The notes under the pieces are model-generated. The model was not told the origin of the DNA and searched no databases. It saw only the letters and a list, made by a program, of their open reading frames with translations. Positions 51,287 to 59,775 of a DNA stretch of 64,000 bases are shown piece after piece. The number at the start of each line of letters is the position of its first letter. Within the stretch, counting starts at the first letter, position 1. Made by a program: the position numbers and the translations under genes. Source of the stretch: Modestobacter sp. VKM Ac-2977 (lineage in GTDB: Bacteria; Actinomycetota; Actinomycetes; Mycobacteriales; Geodermatophilaceae); contig NZ_JAPVBQ010000001.1 in NCBI RefSeq assembly GCF_026968045.1, positions 757,238 to 821,237 of the forward strand, written 5' to 3'.

Positions 51287-52477
51287 TCAGCCGCGGGGGT
51301 GCACCCGGGACGCCGCCTCGCGGGCGGTGGCCCGGGCGGCGTCGACGTCCTCGGCGCGGGCCAGCGCCACGCCCATCCGCCGCCGGGCGAAGCTCTCCGG
51401 CTTGCCGAACAGCCGCAGCTCCACACCGGGCAGCGCCAGCGCTTCGTCGACCCCGTCGAAGGTGACCCCGACTGCCTCGACGCCGCCGTAGACCACCGCC
51501 GAGGCGCCCGGGTTGCGCAGTGCGGTGTCCACCGGCAGCCCCAGCAGGGCGCGGGCGTGCAGCTCGAACTCGTTCTGCCACTGCGTCGTCATCGTCACCA
51601 TGCCGGTGTCGTGCGGCCGCGGGCTGACCTCGGAGAACCACACGTCGTCCCCGCGCACGAACAGCTCGACGCCGAAGACGCCCAGCCCACCCAGCTCGGC
51701 CGTCACCGCCGCCGAGATCGCCTGCGCCCGGTCCAGCGCCACCGCCGACAGCGGCTGCGGCTGCCAGCTCTCCACGTAGTCGCCGGCCTCCTGGCGGTGG
51801 CCGATCGGCGCGCAGAAGCCGGTGACCGTTCCCCCGTCGCGCAGCGAGCGCACGGTCAGCAGGGTGATCTCGTAGTCGAAGTCGACGAAGCCCTCGACGA
51901 TGACCCGGGTGCCGGCGACCCGGCCGCCGGCCATCGCGTGGTCCCACGCGGGCTCGACGTCGTCCGGGCCGTCGAGCTTGCTCTGGCCCTTGCCGGAGCT
52001 CGACATCACCGGCTTCACCACGCACGGGAAGCCGACCTCGGTGGTCGCGGCGCGCAGCTCGTCGAGGGAGTCGCAGAACCGGTAGTCGCTGGTGGGCAGG
52101 GCGAGGTCCTCGGCGGCCAGCCGGCGGATGCCCTCGCGGTCCATGGTGAGCCGGGCGGCCCGCGCGGTCGGGACGACGCGCACCCCCTCGGCCTCCAGCT
52201 CGACCAGCGTCTGGGTGGCGATCGCCTCGATCTCCGGGACGACGACGTCGGGCCGCTCGGCCTCGATCAGGGACCGCAGCTGCGCCGGGTCGCTCATCGT
52301 CAGCGTCCGGGCGTGGTGGGCGACCTGGTGGCCGGGGGCGTGGTCGTACCGGTCGGCGGCGATGGTCTCCACCCCGAGCCGCTGCAGCGCGATCACCACC
52401 TCCTTGGCCAGTTCCCCGCTGCCCAGCAGCAGCACGCGGGTGGCCGAGGGAGACAGCGGAGTGCCCAGGGAGACCAT
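51287..52477 (-). CDS. purT: Formate-dependent phosphoribosylglycinamide formyltransferase
   Basis: The 396-residue ATP-grasp enzyme starts with the pre-ATP-grasp fold ([40 protein letters not shown]). It holds the ATP-grasp core ([40 protein letters not shown]) and ends with the PurT-specific GPHDTGMVT-like segment ([19 protein letters not shown]). It makes formyl-GAR from GAR, formate and ATP in purine synthesis, bypassing folate. Length agrees with the family (about 390). It is monocistronic with its ATG at 52477. Confidence 0.95.
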   Translation of the reverse strand: MVSLGTPLSPSATRVLLLGSGELAKEVVIALQRLGVETIAADRYDHAPGHQVAHHARTLTMSDPAQLRSLIEAERPDVVVPEIEAIATQTLVELEAEGVRVVPTARAARLTMDREGIRRLAAEDLALPTSDYRFCDSLDELRAATTEVGFPCVVKPVMSSSGKGQSKLDGPDDVEPAWDHAMAGGRVAGTRVIVEGFVDFDYEITLLTVRSLRDGGTVTGFCAPIGHRQEAGDYVESWQPQPLSAVALDRAQAISAAVTAELGGLGVFGVELFVRGDDVWFSEVSPRPHDTGMVTMTTQWQNEFELHARALLGLPVDTALRNPGASAVVYGGVEAVGVTFDGVDEALALPGVELRLFGKPESFARRRMGVALARAEDVDAARATAREAASRVHPRG

Positions 52478-52600
52478 GCGGACAGGCTAGAGAGGGGCGC
52501 GGCGACCGTTCCGCACCGAACGGCGGCGACCCGGGCGCCCGGTCACCGTCACGGCCGGAAACCGCCGGTCAGCCGGCCGTTCCGTCGCTACCTTGCCCTG

Positions 52601-53383
52601 GTGACCGATCTCGCCAGCCGCGCCCGCACCCTCCTCGACCTGCACCGCGCCCCGGAGCTCCTGGTGCTGGCCAACGTCTGGGACGTCGTCTCGGCCCGGG
52701 TCGTCGCCGCCACCCCCGGCGTCCGTGCGCTGGCCACCGCCAGCCATGCGATCGCGGCGACGTTCGGCTACGAGGACGGCGAGCAGATCCCGCTCGACCT
52801 GCACCTGGACATGGTCGGCCGGATCGCCGCCGCCGTGGACCTGCCGGTGTCGATGGACCTGGAGGCCTGCTACGGCGACCCGGGGGAGACCGCCCGCCGG
52901 GCGATCGGGCTGGGCGTCGTCGGCGGCAACCTGGAGGACCGGATGCGACCGCTGGAGGAGGCGGTCGCCGCCGTCGAGGCGGTGCTGCGCGCCGGCCGGG
53001 ACGCCGGCATCGAGTTCGTCCTCAACGCCCGCACCGACGCCTTCCTGCTGGCCGAGCCCGGGGCCGACCGGGGCGCGCTGCTCGCCGAGGCCGTGCGGCG
53101 GGGACAGGCCTACCTGGCGGCGGGCGCACCGGTGGTCTTCGTGCCCGGCGTCGTCTCCCGGGAGGAGATCGCGGGCCTCGTGGCCGGCCTCGGCCGCGGG
53201 CAGGTGTCGCTGATGGCCGTCCCCGGGGCCTCGCCGTCGGGCCGGGAGCTGGCCGACCTCGGCGTCACCCGGGTCTCCACCGGACCGTTCACCCAGCGGG
53301 TGGCGCTGACCGCACTGCAGGACGCCGTCGTCGAGCTGGTCGCCGGCGGCACCCTGCCAGCCACCACCCGCGCCCTGAGCTGA
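52601..53383 (+). CDS. Isocitrate lyase/PEP mutase-like enzyme
   Basis: The 260-residue TIM-barrel protein has LLVLANVWDVVSARVVAATP, ATASHAIAATFGYEDG and the metal-binding LPVSMDLEACYGDP region. It continues with GVVGGNLEDR and FVLNARTDAFLL. The Cys loop (KxCGH) of true isocitrate lyase is absent, so it belongs to the PEP_mutase/2-methylisocitrate-lyase-like branch (PF13714) with unknown C-C or P-C lyase activity. The GTG at 52601 gives the family start (MTDLASRARTLLDLH). A hairpin lies 19 bases after the stop. Confidence 0.88.
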   Translation: MTDLASRARTLLDLHRAPELLVLANVWDVVSARVVAATPGVRALATASHAIAATFGYEDGEQIPLDLHLDMVGRIAAAVDLPVSMDLEACYGDPGETARRAIGLGVVGGNLEDRMRPLEEAVAAVEAVLRAGRDAGIEFVLNARTDAFLLAEPGADRGALLAEAVRRGQAYLAAGAPVVFVPGVVSREEIAGLVAGLGRGQVSLMAVPGASPSGRELADLGVTRVSTGPFTQRVALTALQDAVVELVAGGTLPATTRALS

Positions 53384-53401
53384 CCGCAGGCTGCTCGTCG
53401 A

Positions 53402-53451
53402 GTGACAGTTCAGCGGGCCTCCCGAGCCAGGGAAGCCCGCTGAGCTGTCAC
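53402..53451 (+). terminator. Hairpin terminator
   Basis: GTGACAGTTCAGCGGGCCTCCC (53402-53423, 22 bases) pairs with 53430-53451 at 20 of 22 positions, the exceptions being G-T wobble pairs. The loop is 6 bases. It closes the PEP-mutase-like gene before the acyl-CoA dehydrogenase. Confidence 0.8.
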
Positions 53452-53565
53452 TGGGTGATGCCGTCAGGGGTGAGCTGGGACACGCTCGGTGGCTGCCTCG
53501 GCGGTTCCGGCGGAGCATCGGGGGCAGGACGTCGAGGACGACGAGAGAGAGAAGGCACCGCCGCC

Positions 53566-54744
53566 ATGACCGATCTGCTCCTGCCCGCCGACTTCTTCGG
53601 TTTCCAGACGCTGCTGTCCGACGACGAGCAGAAGGAACTGCTCGCCCTCCGGGAGTTCCTGGAGTCGGAGATCAAGCCGCACGTCAACGCCGCCTGGGCG
53701 TCGGCGGAGTTCCCGCACGACCTGATCCCCAAGTTCGCCGAGGCCGACATCGTGGGCCGCTCCTACGACTGGGAGGGCCGCCCGCGCGCCTCCCGGCTGT
53801 ACACCGGCTTCCAGGCGATGGAGCTGTCCCGGGTCGACCCGTCGATGGCCACCTTCCTGGGCGTGCACAACGGCCTGGCGATGGGCTCGATCATGATCCT
53901 CGGCTCGGAGGAGCAGCGGCAGCGCTGGATCCCCTCGATGATGCAGATGCAGACCATCGGCGCCTTCGGGCTGACCGAGCCCGAAGGTGGTTCCGACGTC
54001 GCCCGCGGCATGCGCACCACCGCCCGGCGGGACGGCGACTCGTGGGTGCTCAACGGCGCCAAGCGCTGGATCGGCAACGGCACCTTCGCTGACGTGGTCG
54101 TGGTCTTCGCCCGCGACGAGGCCGACGACCAGGTGAAGACCTTCGTGGTGGAGAAGGGCACCCCCGGCTTCACGGCCACCAAGATCGAGGACAAGTTCGC
54201 GCTGCGCACGGTGCAGAACGCCGACCTCACCTTCACCGACTGCCGCATCCCCGCGGAGAACAAGCTCGAGGACGGCAACACCTTCAAGGACGTCAACAAG
54301 GTGCTCAAGGTGACCCGGGGCGGGGTCGCCTGGAGCGGCGTCGGGTGCCAGCTGGGCGCCTACGAGGTGGCGGTGGCCTACGCCAAGGAGCGTCACCAGT
54401 TCGGCAAGGCGATCGGCTCCTTCCAGCTGATCCAGGACCTGCTCGCCCGGATGCTGGGCAACGTCACCGCCAGCCTGGGGATGACCGTCCGGCTGTCCCA
54501 GCTGCAGGAGACCGACGACCTGCGCGACGACCAGGCCGCGCTGGCCAAGAGCTACGTGACCGCCCGGGGCCGGGAGACCGTCGGCTGGGCCCGGGAGCTG
54601 TTCGGCGGGAACGGGATCGTGCTGGACTTCGACGTCGTCCGGTACTTCAACGACGCCGAGGCGCTGTACTCCTACGAGGGCACCCGCGAGATGAACACCC
54701 TCATCGTCGGCCGCTCGATCACCGGGATGAGCGCCTTCGTGTAG
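53566..54744 (+). CDS. Acyl-CoA dehydrogenase (glutaryl-CoA dehydrogenase-like)
   Basis: The 392-residue flavoenzyme has the family stretches IGAFGLTEPEGGSDVARGM, DSWVLNGAKRWIGNGTFADV and KDVNKVLKVTRGGVAWSGVG, which is near-identical in style to glutaryl-CoA dehydrogenases. FGKAIGSFQLIQDLLARML and ELFGGNGIVLDFDVVRYFND follow. The catalytic Glu is expected in YSYEGTREMNTLIVGR. It oxidises an acyl- or glutaryl-type CoA ester with FAD. The ATG at 53566 was chosen since the longer reading from 53455 starts in the terminator region. Confidence 0.93.
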   Translation: MTDLLLPADFFGFQTLLSDDEQKELLALREFLESEIKPHVNAAWASAEFPHDLIPKFAEADIVGRSYDWEGRPRASRLYTGFQAMELSRVDPSMATFLGVHNGLAMGSIMILGSEEQRQRWIPSMMQMQTIGAFGLTEPEGGSDVARGMRTTARRDGDSWVLNGAKRWIGNGTFADVVVVFARDEADDQVKTFVVEKGTPGFTATKIEDKFALRTVQNADLTFTDCRIPAENKLEDGNTFKDVNKVLKVTRGGVAWSGVGCQLGAYEVAVAYAKERHQFGKAIGSFQLIQDLLARMLGNVTASLGMTVRLSQLQETDDLRDDQAALAKSYVTARGRETVGWARELFGGNGIVLDFDVVRYFNDAEALYSYEGTREMNTLIVGRSITGMSAFV

Positions 54745-54805
54745 CTCACCCCTTCGGGGCGGGCGACTCCGGCTGGGGTGCAGAGCCGACCGCCCCGGGA
54801 CGATC

Positions 54806-54840
54806 ACCAGCAGGGACGCCGGAGTGGCGTCCCTGCTGGT
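54806..54840 (+). terminator. Hairpin terminator after the acyl-CoA dehydrogenase
   Basis: ACCAGCAGGGACGCC (54806-54820) and GGCGTCCCTGCTGGT (54826-54840) are perfect 15-bp arms with a 5-base loop. It ends 22 bases before the response-regulator start, which rules out the longer regulator reading from 54824. Confidence 0.85.
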
Positions 54841-54862
54841 CATCAGTCGTGGGGGAGGGGTC

Positions 54863-55567
54863 GTGCCGGGTCAGTCCGTGCTCGTGGTCGAGGACACCGA
54901 CGAGATCCGTGAGCTCGTCGTCACGGTGCTCCGCCGGGCCGGGATGGACGTCCGCGAGGCCACCACCGGTGCCTCCTGCCTGGCCGAGGTGCGCCGCGAG
55001 GCGCCCGACGTCGTCGTCCTGGACCTCGGTCTGCCCGACGCCGACGGCACCGAGGTGTGCCGGCAGCTGCGCGCCGAGACCGACTGCTACGTCCTGATGC
55101 TGACCGCGCGGGCGGAGGAGGTCGACCTGCTGATCGGCCTCGCCGTCGGGGCGGACGGCTACATGGCCAAGCCGTTCTCCCCGCGGGAGCTGGTGGCCCG
55201 CGTGCAGACGATGCTGCGCCGGCCGCGCACCGCGGCGATCCCGGAGCCACGCGCCTCCGTGGAGGACCCCGTCCGGCGGCTGGCCGACCTCGAGGTCGAC
55301 CCGGACAGCCGCGAGGTCCGGGTGGACGGCGCTGCCGTCGACCTGACCCGCACCGAGTTCGACCTGCTCGCCGCGCTGGTCTCCCGGCCCGGTCGGGTCC
55401 TGCAGCGGGAGACGCTGCTGCGCGAGGTCTGGCAGACCGACTGGGAGGGCAACCTCCGGCTGGTCGAGGCCCACATGTCCAACCTGCGGCGCAAGCTCAC
55501 GGCCGCAGGGTTGAGCCACCCCGAGATCAAGACCGTCCGGGGGGTCGGGTACCGCTTGGTGGCCTGA
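54863..55567 (+). CDS. OmpR/PhoB-family response regulator
   Basis: The 234-residue protein starts SVLVVEDTDEIRELVVTVLR. It has the acceptor Asp in VVVLDLGLPDADG, the conserved Lys in MAKPFSPRELVARV, and a winged-helix C-terminal domain (LTRTEFDLLAALVSRPGRVL, LVEAHMSNLRRKL, IKTVRGVGYRLV). No kinase is adjacent on this strand. The histidine kinase at 58330 is the nearest candidate, and its regulated site may be the phased repeats at 58274-58313. The GTG at 54863 follows GGGGGAGGGG. Confidence 0.92.
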   Translation: MPGQSVLVVEDTDEIRELVVTVLRRAGMDVREATTGASCLAEVRREAPDVVVLDLGLPDADGTEVCRQLRAETDCYVLMLTARAEEVDLLIGLAVGADGYMAKPFSPRELVARVQTMLRRPRTAAIPEPRASVEDPVRRLADLEVDPDSREVRVDGAAVDLTRTEFDLLAALVSRPGRVLQRETLLREVWQTDWEGNLRLVEAHMSNLRRKLTAAGLSHPEIKTVRGVGYRLVA

Positions 55568-55574
55568 GGAAGGG

Positions 55575-55650
55575 CCAGGACCGGACCCGGTCCTGGGCAG
55601 GACAGCTGCATCCGACGACGAGGCCCGGCCCCGGTGGGGACCGGGCCTCG
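55575..55650. terminator. Two hairpins between convergent regulators
   Basis: First, CCAGGACC (55575-55582) pairs with GGTCCTGG (55589-55596) just after the OmpR-type gene. Second, CGAGGCCCGGCCCC (55619-55632) pairs with GGGACCGGGCCTCG (55637-55650) with one bulge, just before the stop of the convergent Hpt gene. Together they can terminate both directions. Confidence 0.75.
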
Positions 55651-55657
55651 TTGTCGT

Positions 55658-56482
55658 TCAGGCGGCCAGGCCGCGCCGCCGGGCGGCCGTCCGGGCGACC
55701 GCGGCGTCGACGACGTGCACCAGCCCGGCGAGGTCGTGGCGTCCGGTGGTCGCGTCGGCGGCGGAGGCGAGCTCCCCACGGCGGCGGGCGTCGTCCCGGC
55801 GGTCAGCCGGGCCGGTCAGGCCGGTCAGCTGGGCGAGCCGCTGGTGGGCCAGGATCCCGCGGCGGGCGTCGGCGGCGATCGCCTGGCACACGCCGGCGAC
55901 CTCGGGGTGGCCGAGCTGACCGGACGTGCCGGCGAGCGTGTGCGCCGCGGCCGCGACGGCGCGGGGGTCCCCGGCGCGGACGCTGCGGGAGATGGCGGAC
56001 AGCCGGGTGGGCAGTGCGTCGGCGTACATGGCCTGCAGCCGGTCCTGCAGGTCGGCGTCCAGGTCGGCGTCGTGCAGGTCCTCCACGTCGACCAGGTCGT
56101 GGGCGCCGGCATGGTCGGCCGGGGCGGCGGTGCGGCTGCGCACCAGGTCCACCAGCAACCGGGCGTCGACGGGCGCGGCCAGGCAGGCGAGGGCGCCGGC
56201 GGCGACTGCTGCGGCGCGGACCTCATCGGTGGGGTCGGGGGTGACCACCAGGAAGTGGGCGGTGCTGCCGGCGCGGCGCAGCTCGGTGAGCAGCCCGGGG
56301 CCGTCGGCGGCGCCGGGCACCGTGGCGGAGGTGACCACCAGGTCCAGGGCGACCGCGCTGCTGAGCCAGCGGGCGTCTGCGGCGTCGGCGGCCTCGTGGA
56401 CGCCCCAGCCGGCCAGCTCGAGCAGGCCGGTGACCTGCTGCCGGGCGGCGGGGGAGGCGTCGATCACGAGGGCGGTCAGCAT
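55658..56482 (-). CDS. Pseudo-receiver/Hpt phosphotransfer protein
   Basis: The 274-residue protein has an N-terminal receiver-like fold (MLTALVIDASPAARQQVTGL to about residue 115) followed by an Hpt domain at about 140-225. The Hpt shows VAAAAHTLAGTSGQLGHPEV with the phospho-His at 181. In the receiver the usual acceptor Asp is a Ser (position 52, in LVVTSATVP) and the conserved Lys is an Ala (in CLAAPVD). It is therefore probably not phosphorylated there. The Hpt could relay phosphate between the nearby kinase/receiver and the OmpR-type regulator. It overlaps the FN3-protein gene by 7 bases, so it is part of the SipW operon. Confidence 0.85.
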   Translation of the reverse strand: MLTALVIDASPAARQQVTGLLELAGWGVHEAADAADARWLSSAVALDLVVTSATVPGAADGPGLLTELRRAGSTAHFLVVTPDPTDEVRAAAVAAGALACLAAPVDARLLVDLVRSRTAAPADHAGAHDLVDVEDLHDADLDADLQDRLQAMYADALPTRLSAISRSVRAGDPRAVAAAAHTLAGTSGQLGHPEVAGVCQAIAADARRGILAHQRLAQLTGLTGPADRRDDARRRGELASAADATTGRHDLAGLVHVVDAAVARTAARRRGLAA

Positions 56483-56892
56483 CGGACGGTTCCTGTCTGT
56501 GGGGACACCGCGGTCCAGCCGTAGCGGGTCAGCGCGGTGACGGTGAAGGTGTAGCTGCGGTTCGTCTGCCATCCGGAGACCGAGGCGCTCGTGATCGTGG
56601 CGCCGGTCTCGGCCACGACGGTGGAGCCGCCGCCGGCGGTCTGCGCGGTGACCCGGTAGCCGATCACGTCGGGCGAGGTGCTCGGGGTCCAGCTGACCCG
56701 GGTGCTGAACCAGAACAGGCACCAGGTGTCGCCGGTGGTGACCTTCGTCGGCGGTGCGACGGTGGCGGTGCCGACGGAGGCGCTCAGGGACGCCGAGTCG
56801 TCGAACGCGGCCTGGGCGGCGGTCGCGGTGACCCCCAGCACGGTGGCGACCACGACGGCGATCAGCAGGACCCCGCGGCGGAGGCGGGTCAC
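56476..56892 (-). CDS. Small exported protein with fibronectin-III-like domain
   Basis: The 138-residue protein begins RLRRGVLLIAVVVATVLGVT as signal helix, then TAAQAAFDDSASLSASVGTA. That resembles the region after SipW-type signal peptides. An FN3-like beta fold follows (RVSWTPSTSPDVIGYRV, RSYTFTVTALTRYGWTAVSP), plus three cysteines. The GTG at 56892 overlaps the stop of the signal-peptidase gene (GTGA), so the two are translationally coupled. It is probably displayed on the cell surface together with the product at 57587-58204. No exact family is recognised. Confidence 0.75.
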   Translation of the reverse strand: MTRLRRGVLLIAVVVATVLGVTATAAQAAFDDSASLSASVGTATVAPPTKVTTGDTWCLFWFSTRVSWTPSTSPDVIGYRVTAQTAGGGSTVVAETGATITSASVSGWQTNRSYTFTVTALTRYGWTAVSPQTGTVRC

Positions 56893-57539
56893 GGCTGGAC
56901 CTCGATCTCGTCGTCCTGCCGGACCTCGGTGGCCGGGCGCCAGATCGACAGCAGCAGCCAGCCGGCCAGCAGGGCGGGGGCGCCGTACACGAGGGCCTGG
57001 CTGACCACCGGGGTGCGCAGGGCCTGGATCGCGTGACCGAGCTCGGGGACGACGGCCCGGACCTGGTAGGCGGTGTCGCCCTGCAGGACGGCCTGCCACG
57101 GGTCGACCGCCTCGTTGGCGTCGCCCTTGGTCTCGACGGTGACCGCCCCGTCGGCGCCGTGCTCCACGGAGACGACGCGGTGGCTGACGAGGTGGTGGTC
57201 GTCGATCGGGATGTGGTAGGCGATGATCATGCCCTCGGTGACCTCGCTGACCGGCAGCGGCGTCACGATCGTGACGTCACCCGGGTCGATGGCCGGGGAC
57301 ATGCTGGCGGTGAGCATCGTCATCGTCCGGTAGTCCAGGACGTGCGGCCCGACGGCCAGCAGGCCGAAGGCCAGGACGGCGACGGTGACCAGCAGCCGGA
57401 GGGACCAGCGGAACGTCAGGCCGGCCACGCGCTTCCCGAGGCCGGCGGTGCAGCCCGGTCGGGTGGACTGCTGCGCCGGACGCCGGGCGATCGCGGTGTC
57501 CGTGAGGAGTGCGGGGGCTGCGAGCAGGGCGGTGGTCAT
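56889..57539 (-). CDS. SipW-type (ER-like) signal peptidase I
   Basis: The 216-residue protein has an N-terminal helix (LLVTVAVLAFGLLAVGPHV). It carries the Ser-His-Asp arrangement of SipW/ER-type signal peptidases: TMLTASMSPAIDPGD with Ser79, LVSHRVV with His120, KGDANEAVDPW with Asp140. A C-terminal helix (ALVYGAPALLAGWLLLSI) follows. Such enzymes process a few dedicated substrates, such as TasA and camelysin. Both genes next to it encode proteins with SipW-like leaders, so they are its likely substrates. It starts 47 bases after the TasA-like gene. Confidence 0.88.
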   Translation of the reverse strand: MTTALLAAPALLTDTAIARRPAQQSTRPGCTAGLGKRVAGLTFRWSLRLLVTVAVLAFGLLAVGPHVLDYRTMTMLTASMSPAIDPGDVTIVTPLPVSEVTEGMIIAYHIPIDDHHLVSHRVVSVEHGADGAVTVETKGDANEAVDPWQAVLQGDTAYQVRAVVPELGHAIQALRTPVVSQALVYGAPALLAGWLLLSIWRPATEVRQDDEIEVQP

Positions 57540-57586
57540 GGCGGTTCCTCCGGGGCGGGGTCAGCGGGTGGGCAGGGGCAACCGCG

Positions 57587-58204
57587 TCAGCGGTTGGTGC
57601 CGGTCTGCTGGGTGCCGGTGAAGCGGAGGTCCAGGGTGGAGGTCTTGCCCTGGAAGGTGTTGTCGGCCGTCTCCGGCAGGGTCAGGGTGACGACGAGGTG
57701 GTCGGTGCCCTTCGGGGCGAGGCTCGCGGCGTTGAGGAAGCCGACGTTGGTCACGGCCGGGCCGGTGGCCACCGGGGTCTTGGCGCCGCTGCAGGTGTAG
57801 GTGGCGACGCCGTTGACGACCGACTCGGTCCAGGTCACCGAGCAGGAGGTGACGCTCAGCTGCAGGCCGTTGGCCTTGTCGGTGTCCAGCACGCTGGAGA
57901 CGGTGGCGCTCGAGGTGAGCTGGATGCCGGCGAAGCCGAGGTTCCCGGTGTTGACCAGGTCGACCGAGCGGCTGATCGAGTCCCCGGGGACGAAGCCGGC
58001 GGCGTTCATCGGCAGCGTGGCGGTGCTGTTGACCGAGTTGAGGTCCAGCGACAGGGTGCCCGAGGCGACCGAGGCGTTCAGCGGGGCGGTGCTGTCGGTG
58101 AACGTGCCGAAGGTGCCCATGCCGGCGACGGCGGCAGCGGCGCCGACGATGCCGAGCGAGCCGATGACCTTGCGGGCGGTCCGGGTGCGGGTGGTGGCGG
58201 TCAT
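57587..58204 (-). CDS. TasA/camelysin-like exported protein with SipW-dependent leader
   Basis: The 205-residue protein has a SipW-type leader (ARKVIGSLGIVGAAAAVAGM, then GTFGTFTDSTAPLNAS). A beta-rich domain with SISRSVDLVNTGNLGFAGIQ and HLVVTLTLPETADNTFQGKT follows, as in TasA/CalY-type fibre proteins. It has two cysteines in VTSCSVTW and YTCSG. The likely role is a surface or matrix fibre subunit. The ATG at 58204 has GGGAGAC upstream; phased repeats at 58274-58313 lie in its promoter region. First gene of the operon 58204 to 55658. Confidence 0.8.
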   Translation of the reverse strand: MTATTRTRTARKVIGSLGIVGAAAAVAGMGTFGTFTDSTAPLNASVASGTLSLDLNSVNSTATLPMNAAGFVPGDSISRSVDLVNTGNLGFAGIQLTSSATVSSVLDTDKANGLQLSVTSCSVTWTESVVNGVATYTCSGAKTPVATGPAVTNVGFLNAASLAPKGTDHLVVTLTLPETADNTFQGKTSTLDLRFTGTQQTGTNR

Positions 58205-58273
58205 GTCTGCGTCTCCCTGGTCTGGCCGTGTCGGCGGGTGCTCCCGGCGACAGACACGACTCTGGAGGGCCAT

Positions 58274-58313
58274 CCGCAGGGCTCCCACCAGCGATCCGCA
58301 AGAGAACCGCAAG
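58274..58313 (-). promoter_or_regulatory. 11-bp-phased CCGCARG repeats upstream of the SipW operon
   Basis: CCGCAGG starts at 58274, CCGCAAG at 58296 and again at 58307, giving steps of 22 and 11 bp. They lie 70-110 bases before the TasA-like start, between it and the histidine-kinase gene. The spacing is that of OmpR-family operators; the regulator at 54863 is the proposed binder. Confidence 0.55.
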
Positions 58314-58329
58314 ATGCGGCGGGGGTCCC

Positions 58330-59775
58330 TCAGGCCGGGAGGGGCAGCGCGAGGGCGAACGTCGTCCCGCGTCCTTCGGCGCTCACCACGTCCAGGGTGC
58401 CGCCGTGCGCGGTGGTGATCGCCTTGGTGATGGTCAGGCCCAGCCCCACTCCCGGGACGGCGTTGCGCCGGGCGGTCGAGGCGCGGAAGAAGCTGGTGAA
58501 CAGCCTCCCCTGTTCACTGTTCGGGATGCCGACGCCGGTGTCGCTGACCGACAGCAGCGCCACCGGCGTCGCGCCGGCAGTGGGGACGTCGACGAGCGCA
58601 CCGTCCGCGTTCCGCCAGGCCGTCTGCAGCCGCAGGGCGACCCGGCCGCCGGCGGGGGTGAACTTGACGGCGTTGGACACCAGGTTGTCGCAGGCCTGCC
58701 CCAGGCGGAGCGCGTCACCGGAGACGACCAGCCCGCCGTCCGGGACGTCGACGGACATCGCCACCCCGCGCGCCGTGGCGGTGACCCGGGCGGTCTCCTC
58801 GGCGGACCGGACGATGCCGGCCAGGTCGACCTGCGCGGGCTGCAGCGTGAACCGGCCCGCGTCGACCTGGGCGGTGAACAGCAGGTCGCCGACCAGCCGC
58901 AGCAGGCGCTGCGCGTTGCGTTCGACGGTGCCCAGGTACTGCCGCTGTTCCCCGGTCAGCGGCTGCTCCGGATCGTCCAGGACGAGTTCCAGGTACCCCA
59001 GGATCGAGCTGAGCGGGGTGCGCAGCTCGTGGGAGATCAGGCTGACGAACTGGTCCTTGAGCCGTTCGGTGGCGCGCACCTCGGTCATGTCGGTGCCGAC
59101 GAAGTTCCAGCCGGTCTGCTCGCCGTCGTCGTCGGTGCGCGGGGTGATCGCCACCGACACGGTGAGCCGCCGTCCGTCGGCGGTCAGGTAGGTCCAGTCC
59201 CGGACGTCGCTGCCCTGCTCCCGGGCCACGCGCACCAGGGTGGCGAACGGGGTGCCGCCCCCGGCGTCCGGCTCCTCGGCGTCCAGTTCCTCCGTGTCCA
59301 GCTCCTCGGGGGCATGGAAGTCGATGATCGACCGGGTGCGGACGACGTCGGCCCGGGGGAGCCCGAGCATCCGTTCGGCCCCGGGGTTCCACACCCGGAC
59401 GAGACCGTCCCGGTCGGTGCCGATGATCGACTGCTCGGTGACCGCGTCGATGACGCTCGTCATGGTCTCCGCTCGCGCGCGCAGCATCCGGGTGGCGACC
59501 TCCAGCTCGTCCGCGGTCGTCTGACGCTGCGAGAAGAGGTCCAGGCGCTGGGCCTCCAGGACCCGGGCGGCGGTCTGCTGCCGGTGCAGTCGCCACGTCA
59601 GGTCGGCGACGGCGAGCAGCACGACGGAGCCGGCCAGCAGGACCAGGGGGAGGGCGGGACGGACGACGAGCACCAGGACGCCGGCTGCGCCCACGGCGGC
59701 GGCTCCCAGCCCGGCCACGCCGGTGCGGTGCGCCGGCCCGGAGGAGCGGGCGACGGGATCGGCGATCGCGGTCAC
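58330..59775 (-). CDS. PAS-containing sensor histidine kinase
   Basis: The 481-residue kinase has two N-terminal helices (residues about 20-65), a coiled segment and a PAS domain at about 100-215 (TSVIDAVTEQSIIGTDRDGL, VRVWNPGAERMLG). HisKA follows (QFVSLISHELRTPLSSILGY), then HATPase (ACDNLVSNAVKFTPAGGRVA, LLSVSDTGVGIP, GVGLGLTITKAITTAHGG). It starts at the GTG at 59775, which overlaps the stop of the receiver gene. With that receiver, the Hpt protein and the OmpR-type regulator it can form a phosphorelay. Confidence 0.93.
   Translation of the reverse strand: MTAIADPVARSSGPAHRTGVAGLGAAAVGAAGVLVLVVRPALPLVLLAGSVVLLAVADLTWRLHRQQTAARVLEAQRLDLFSQRQTTADELEVATRMLRARAETMTSVIDAVTEQSIIGTDRDGLVRVWNPGAERMLGLPRADVVRTRSIIDFHAPEELDTEELDAEEPDAGGGTPFATLVRVAREQGSDVRDWTYLTADGRRLTVSVAITPRTDDDGEQTGWNFVGTDMTEVRATERLKDQFVSLISHELRTPLSSILGYLELVLDDPEQPLTGEQRQYLGTVERNAQRLLRLVGDLLFTAQVDAGRFTLQPAQVDLAGIVRSAEETARVTATARGVAMSVDVPDGGLVVSGDALRLGQACDNLVSNAVKFTPAGGRVALRLQTAWRNADGALVDVPTAGATPVALLSVSDTGVGIPNSEQGRLFTSFFRASTARRNAVPGVGLGLTITKAITTAHGGTLDVVSAEGRGTTFALALPLPA

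Noticed and set aside
50312-52600. Upstream part of a long open frame joined to the PEP-mutase gene
   Set aside because: The part before 52601 is antisense to the DUF2786 and purT genes; the real gene starts at the GTG at 52601.
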